The notes under the pieces are model-generated. The model was not told the DNA's origin. It did no database searches and saw nothing but the letters and a program-made list of their open reading frames with translations. Positions 56,981 through 64,000 of a DNA stretch of 64,000 bases are shown here, one piece after another. The position numbers and the translations under genes are program-made. Numbering within the stretch: position 1 is the stretch's first letter; each line of letters opens with the position of its first letter. Origin of the DNA: Choanephora cucurbitarum (lineage: Eukaryota; Mucoromycota; Mucoromycetes; Mucorales; Choanephoraceae); assembly GCA_025331435.1 (NCBI GenBank), contig JAIWNI010000049.1:124001-188000 (forward strand), in the 5' to 3' direction.

Positions 56981-58622
56981 TTTGGTAATAGAAAAGGAAG
57001 AGCCGCGGGTTATATCCCTTTTACTACTTCATCCATAACGAGTAGTAAACATATTCCAAAAAAAAAAAATCGGGGCGAAATTTTTTATCAAGATTTAAGC
57101 ATGTGATACAATTCACCAAATACAAATATTTCATCCGGCTTTGCGTTACAACTAAAGACTCACAAGTAAACAGGCTGTTGTATAGGAAATGGAATTGGAT
57201 GAATACCAGACATTCAATGATGGCTAGTTTAAATGATATACAAACACTTGATTCATATAAACTAGCATAACCTTCTAATACGCTATTTTGTATCTTCTTG
57301 AAATAGGTACGATATTATGTTACATTCATCTTAATATGGAGCAAATCGTCAATTGTTCTGAGATTCTATTTCGATGTGTGCCTACATCCGTATGATTTGA
57401 CCAAATACAGTGCATTTTGTTGTCTTTTTTTTGTTTAGGCATTATAAGAAAAAGTCCCATGTGTTCAATCTCTTCACGATACATCGGGATCTAAAATCTA
57501 TCGAGATAGTAAAGAATTCTGTTTGTTGTCGACTTTAGGAGGGATCAGAAAAGTATCACTTTCTGTACTACAAAGAAGCAATACTCAATATCTAGAACAC
57601 ACTGTAAAAAGTTTAAGCGGATAGTTGATATTAATTTTTCTTAAAGTATTTTAGATTAGCAGCAGTGTTACGTTGCTCCATTTGTTTTGTTGACCTTGCC
57701 ATGGAGTCTGGCAAGAGAACTTGTGAATTCTTTCTCATTCTCTCCATCTTTCTTTTCTAATATCTAACCTTAGTGCATTCATAGCCTGAATCCGGTTTCT
57801 GCTGAAGAAAAAAACAAATGTCCTCCTTTTTAAGCATCAAACTCAGCACATGCCAACCTGAATTTAGATGTTACGGTTGACCTTTGTTCCTGGGATACAA
57901 ACACAGCCGCAATATGGCAAAAAAGAAAAAGCTGCAGCAGACGAATCATTTTTTGTTCTCTTTTTCTTCTTACTACTTTACTGATATAAGAAAAAATAGT
58001 AATCCTATCGAATGGCCGGCTTATGTCTTACAGATTCTTCATTGACAGAACTATAGCTTTGTTGTGATTCCTGTTTGACTTCAGTTGATCAGCACCTGTC
58101 TAGACTTGTCATGTAAGTTGTCTTTATTTGTAAGAAAAAACGGATGCTTGATAAGCAAGATCTTGTTTAGCACGGCTAGTATATTCTCATCTTGCAATAT
58201 ATATTACTTTATCCGGGTTTCTTTTTTCTTTCCGAGCGACGAATGGATGGTAAGACTGTGCAGCATAGATTCGCCTTGTACAAGTCTATTCGGAAGTGCA
58301 AACAACTTAAATGGTCTGCTTCATTCAAAATGTTTTTCTCGCTAGATGAAATATACATCCTCCGTAAACCAAACAAGTATATTTCAAAGACACTGTAGCT
58401 AAATTACTTCTGACAAAGTGGATGAAAGTATAGCAGTGGTTTTGTTTGCCATTCATGTATAAAGCGAAGCTTGTTCTTTATAAGCTGTTAACGGCACTGC
58501 CCGAGCGGCGGTAGAAGAGAAGACGAAATTGCGGTACAGACAAAAGATGAAGTGGAAGCCTCATAATTAGTTTTTATTTGTAATTTAGAAGGTTCTGTAG
58601 AAAAAATATGTTGTGTAGAAAA
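56981..58622. other. Intergenic, no gene seen
   Basis: AT-rich spacer between the mobile-element region and the PIG-A gene. Short frames near 58085-58398 have no recognisable content. The missing N-terminal half of VPS8 is not found here. Confidence 0.5.
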
Positions 58623-60357
58623 TCATTCCTCCTCATCTACTTCTTGAACGACCTGTTGAATAATGTTGTTTTGACGCACAACATAATTTTGTTTATGTTG
58701 TAGAAAGAAATTATTGTATTTTTGATATGGAAAGCTTCTAGCTTTTTCAATGGTATTAGCAGGAAAAAGCCATTCCAAAAACCTCCATACTAAGTAATCC
58801 AATGCCATCACCATACAAAAAATCTTACCGGCATACAAGCCGCATCCATAATATCTTCGTAAGCGCTCGATTAGGGGTGAATTCTTTGTTTGATAAACAG
58901 ATCCGTACACTTTTTCGGTACGCTCTGCCACATTTGACCAGTTGTACATGTCCTTGAGCTGGTCATTGAATTTGCTTGGATCAATCTGACCAAACCGAAA
59001 CATATGAATGGCTTTAGATATAGCTATAACTAAGTCTTTGTTGAATTGATACAAAGAAAATTTGGTTCAAATCAAGACAATCCAAAATGATAACAGAGTC
59101 ATTTACCATCTTCTTCAGGACTTGCATAATTTATCATATGGCTGGGTAAGACTTCAGGCACACCGCCTACTCTAGTGCTTACAACAAAAAGTCTATCGAA
59201 CACTGTTAAAGCATATGACTACAGCGAGTTTTTTCATTCTTTTTTTTTTACCCTGCACACGCAGCTTCTACAATAGCAATACAAAAGGCTTCAGTCAGAC
59301 TGCAGTTTAGAAATATATTGCCTTGAATTAATACATCTCGAACTTCATGATGCTTAATGGGTCCTAATAATTCAACCCGATCATGCAATAAATGTTTCTC
59401 GCGCATCTGTTCCAAATCAATCCTCTTAGGACCATCTCCGCCAATAATGAAGCGAACGTTCTTGTACATATTGCAGATACGAGGTATGAGAGCCACCAGT
59501 AAATCAACACCTTTGCGATAGACAAGGCGACTGATGACAACAATAGTGATCCAGTTTGGGTCAGGAGCTGTTGGATCAGGTAGAAACTGAGAAGCAACAA
59601 CAGCATTAGGTATCACAGAAACATGTCTAGGGGATAATGCTGCTCGAAGCACAGTGTTCTCTTTACTAACAATATTATCAGAACACATTTCTATTGTCGC
59701 TTGTTGACAGCTACTCACCTTGTATGAGAAACGCAGATGGCGTGATCAACATCGCTCAATGTGAATTTCAAAAGTTTGTTGGTGAGAATAGAAGAAGCAT
59801 CAGCAAATCCAAAAAGAGAATGATCTGTAAAAACTGCTTTCAACCCCATTGTCTTACTATGTAGAATAGCTTCGTGGCAAAGAGAAGAGAATGCACCATG
59901 GCCATGTACAATTTGAATTGATTCGCGGATGAGAATGTGTCTGAACAGAGGAAAGAAGCCATATATAGTAGGTAGAGTAGCTTCTGCGTAAATTACTTTG
60001 GTTGGTACATAATACACTTTCAATCCATTTGTCAAATAGCGAACACCTTTTCTGTTTCCATATGCATGCGTCACTATAATTACCTAATATATTTAAATAT
60101 CGGGTCTTTTCTGCCTCTTTCTCTTTTCTTTTGTAACTGAGTATTATCAATATCATATCCTCATACTTTATGTCCACGTTGAATCAAACGTTGTGATAAC
60201 TCATACAAGTGACTTTCAACCCCACCCATGTTTGGGTAGAAGAAGTCGGATACCATACTAATAAAAACAAAACCTTTGAGCAAACCGCATACTTGCATAT
60301 ATCAAGTTACCATAAATTATACAGCATTGTTGCAAAAGGGTTTAAGGATGAATTCAT
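58623..60357 (-). CDS. GPI3: GPI GlcNAc-transferase catalytic subunit (PIG-A/Gpi3)
   Basis: Transfers GlcNAc from UDP-GlcNAc to phosphatidylinositol, the first step of GPI-anchor synthesis, on the cytosolic face of the ER. Six exons (60357-60311, 60257-60167, 60083-59719, 59665-59252, 59192-59107, 59035-58623) give 471 aa, close to human PIG-A. Splicing of exon 1 to 2 recreates the conserved [20 protein letters not shown]. Further hallmarks are [43 protein letters not shown] [22 protein letters not shown] and the GT4 EX7E motif in [15 protein letters not shown]-terminal hydrophobic anchor lies near 410-430 ([17 protein letters not shown]). The start could be either of two in-frame ATGs in exon 1. 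It is divergent from the choline-phosphate cytidylyltransferase gene, 191 bp away. Confidence 0.95.
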
Positions 60358-60548
60358 TATTTAACCCCAATTTGTGTGCTAAATCAAACCCTGATTGTGA
60401 CTGTGATCAACTGATTCATCTAAGAGAATGTTCTGCTAGCTTCTCTATTTCCTTCTCTCTCTCTCTTCTTGACAGTTGGTACGCATTGTAGTAAGTGTGT
60501 GAGAATTTATTGTTGCATTTCTCTTTTGAAATACACAAAGAAAATAAT
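60358..60548. promoter_or_regulatory. Short shared promoter between GPI3 and cytidylyltransferase genes
   Basis: Only 191 bp separate the two divergent start codons. It contains a CT-rich run at about 60447-60472. Co-regulation of two ER lipid-linked enzymes is possible but not shown. Confidence 0.5.
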
Positions 60549-61708
<1,160 letters not shown>

Positions 61709-61771
61709 ATACAAGCAAAAAGAAATTGAAAATAAATAGTGAATCAATCTTTCATTACCAGCATGAAAGAT

Positions 61772-62370
61772 TTATTTGAGTTGCTTTATTTGAAGTTGAA
61801 TTTCATCATCCAAATAGGATTCCGATTTCCATAGCGCAATGGAACCAGAAAGATGCTGTTGTGTTGCAAAACCTTGATTACTTGCGACGCCTTTAATACA
61901 CTCCTGTCAAAGAAAAAATGAGCTACATTGTATAGAAATAGCTTATAGATAAGCTTTACCTTCACCATAAATTCTTGGTCATACATATCAAGACAGTTTC
62001 TCAGTAAAGTGATCTCATTGGGTATATCTATAGATTCGTTACTTAATGTTTCTTGAAAGCCTGCTTGTTTGACAATTGTGGTATATTCTTGGGACATGGT
62101 GTCCAGAACTTCTTTCACTATGCACAGAGGTTAGTGCTGGCTCAATGTGGATCAAGAAGACAAAAGAAAAGCTTACATTCGTTAGTGACTTTACTCAAGT
62201 CGTCAGAACTTTGGCCGGGCTTTTGTTGTGATAAGCATTGTGCTCCTAATTCATTTTTCTTATTCCATGCATCCAAACTTGAACGAAACAGCATATTTAG
62301 CTTTCTTTCTTAGTTTCTATGAATTGATTACTTACCAATCTTTGAACTTTGAAAAAGAAACAGCCTCCAT
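61772..62370 (-). CDS. CINP-like small protein
   Basis: Four exons (62370-62336, 62277-62177, 62117-61960, 61903-61772) join in frame to 141 aa. The N-terminal FKDCLDAWNKKNELGAQCL and the C-terminal CLDMYDQEFMVKECIKG ... ALWKSESYLDDEIQLQI resemble the ends of human CDK2-interacting protein (Trp-rich start; L-x-MY-x-x-E and LW...SYLD-like end). In animals CINP works in replication and checkpoint signalling. The resemblance is from memory of the family pattern and the protein is shorter, so the name is tentative. The middle is helical and coiled-coil-like. It converges with the cytidylyltransferase gene, with 63 bp between stops. Confidence 0.6.
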
Positions 62371-64000
62371 AATATGTGTAAGGTACAAACCAAAAAAGAA
62401 AAAAAAAAGAGAAGATTAAGATGGGAAGAGCAAAAAAAAAAGGGTCGTTTTAAAGAGTTTATTTGTTTCCGTTTCGTTACACATGTCAAAATGTTTCAAA
62501 GAGTCGGAACTTTCGAGAGTAGGGGCATGAGTTTTTGAAACGCCTATTAGTTTCCATATCTAACCTGTCTAGAGACTTCTAGTATTCGTATATTGTGTCA
62601 AGTTCTGTAGTAATAATATCGGAATGTCAAGTGAGCAAAGATAAACCCAAGTCTATAACATCTAATTCTTTAAGGTACTGTCGTACTCAGATTAAGAACG
62701 TAAACACAAGCTAATTATTCTGACAAAGCTTTTATTGCAATTGCAAAAGCGGTTTTGCGTTACCTTTTAATCAGATCGTCTGCTCTGTTCTTCAAGACAC
62801 TTGTGCTGGTGAAAGTGTGATTCTTGCCTTATTCTCAGTCAAATTATATATATTAAATTTTCATGATTTGTGTTTTGATATACTGTCATATTGCCTTTTT
62901 TTAGACCAAATGAAAATATACATTATTAAGATTCATAAAAAACATAAGCGTTTATATAATAAATAACTCACCTTTATGATAGAAACGCGTCTTGTACATC
63001 AAAATTCTTGTCTTCTGAAAAGTTTTGTGAACTCAATTTGAATAACGTATTTTGGTCGCACTTCGAAATAGGAACGAGATCCTAGCTTCAAGAAACACGA
63101 TTATTGTACTTATTATACACTCTAAGCTGCCTTCTAAATACCTGAAACAAACCCCATAACCAGCTCTTTAAGCTGGATACAAATGATCAAGTTATGCAGC
63201 TATTAATTGACGGTGTCAAACTTGTCATCTTTAATAAATGATACAGTTGCATATTTTGATTTTGGGATTTATGCATATTGCTTATTGATTCTTTGATCTT
63301 TATTTTGGATTTGAATTTCTTTTTCTTGGGAAATTACATACCTATTGACAAACATACTAGAGTTTTGTTTACCATAATAGGCACGCCATCACGAACTCGA
63401 CCGCCTTGTTGATTAAGAATGTTTATCTCAAAAAGCTATATATGACCATTGCTCCTTTTTAGAAAGAGAAACAACAGCTGCCTCAAAATAGAAGAGTCTC
63501 GGCGCATATGTATCAAGACAGTCCATCAGTGGTCTGTTGAATTGGCAGCATATATGATTGCATTGAAGATTTGGTTAATATCATTCTCATATGTATCAGT
63601 TCCCGAATCCTTTTATTTTGCAGTTATTTATAAGACAGCAAGATGCTTTCAGTAAATCTCAAGCAATAAACAAATAAATGCCAATAATACTGTGTGTGGC
63701 ACGAAAATCAAAAGCTTAATTTTTGAGAATTTTAAACTGAAGCCTGTGTGAAAATAATCTTGGTTATTACTACAAAAAATAATTTTTATCATAAGCTGTG
63801 TAATCAGTACGTGGCGTCTAGAATCCAGCAGTTGTACCCAAAAAAAATTAAGTCGGCTTTTTGTTTCCTTCAAATACCAGCTAATTCTAAACCTTGTGTA
63901 AGCCAGAGAAAAGGAAAAAAAAAAAGCACGAGCCAGGCACACACAACTGCAAATAGCCTCGGGACTTTGATATTTATTGATTCACCCTTTCGAAATGTTT
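62371..64000. other. Right-edge intergenic, no gene seen
   Basis: AT-rich sequence with the CINP-like gene's promoter at its left end. Short frames (for example 63942-63649 minus, hydrophobic) show no recognisable domain. A gene partly outside the window cannot be excluded. Confidence 0.45.

Overview
This window looks like nuclear DNA of a filamentous fungus, most likely a Mucorales / Mucoromycota species. The DNA is AT-rich. Genes are split by many short GT-AG introns (about 50-75 bp). The protein-coding content is fungal: a DFD-type Nrc2/Fpk1 kinase, a Ptc7 phosphatase, a Dal5-like permease and a Vps10 receptor. A MULE transposon carrying a separate OTU protease gene also fits this group. 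All gene models below were built by eye and their exons were checked for reading-frame continuity. Functions are assigned from recognised motifs, not from searches.

Layout. 1.5-7.0 kb: three minus-strand genes (amidase, sugar transporter, CUE-domain protein), divergent from a very large Vps10 sorting receptor at 7.7-14.6 kb. 15.6-18.6 kb: a UBXN4-like UBX protein converging on a mitochondrial-type PP2C phosphatase. 18.6-24.6 kb: gene-poor, with a decayed multi-fragment minus-strand coding relic. 24.6-26.4 kb: an MFS permease of the allantoate/Dal5 type. 29.8-31.7 kb: an AGC kinase. 33.5 kb: a small SMP/LEA-like protein. 37.8 kb: an unknown 255-aa protein.

40.1-57.0 kb is a mobile-element region. 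It holds a MULE transposon (spliced 768-aa transposase, OTU protease gene, about 80-bp inverted repeats) and an unrecognised 484-aa protein with a degenerate nuclease-like motif. It also holds a nearly full-length non-LTR retrotransposon (two ORFs), an F-box gene and a VPS8 pseudogene. A short repeat beginning TACAGTCAAACC (called X here), resembling the end of a TA-inserting DNA transposon, occurs three times. Two of the three copies are interrupted at the same base by LINE sequence in the same orientation. Each insertion is flanked by a 13-14 bp duplication of the same target sequence. The third copy is the empty site. This suggests a non-LTR retrotransposon that targets the end of a DNA transposon, and it is the most interesting signal in the window.

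58.6-62.4 kb returns to housekeeping genes: the GPI-anchor GlcNAc-transferase catalytic subunit (PIG-A/Gpi3), divergent from choline-phosphate cytidylyltransferase, which converges on a small CINP-like protein. The last 1.6 kb shows nothing I can call. I found no rRNA, tRNA or CRISPR array.
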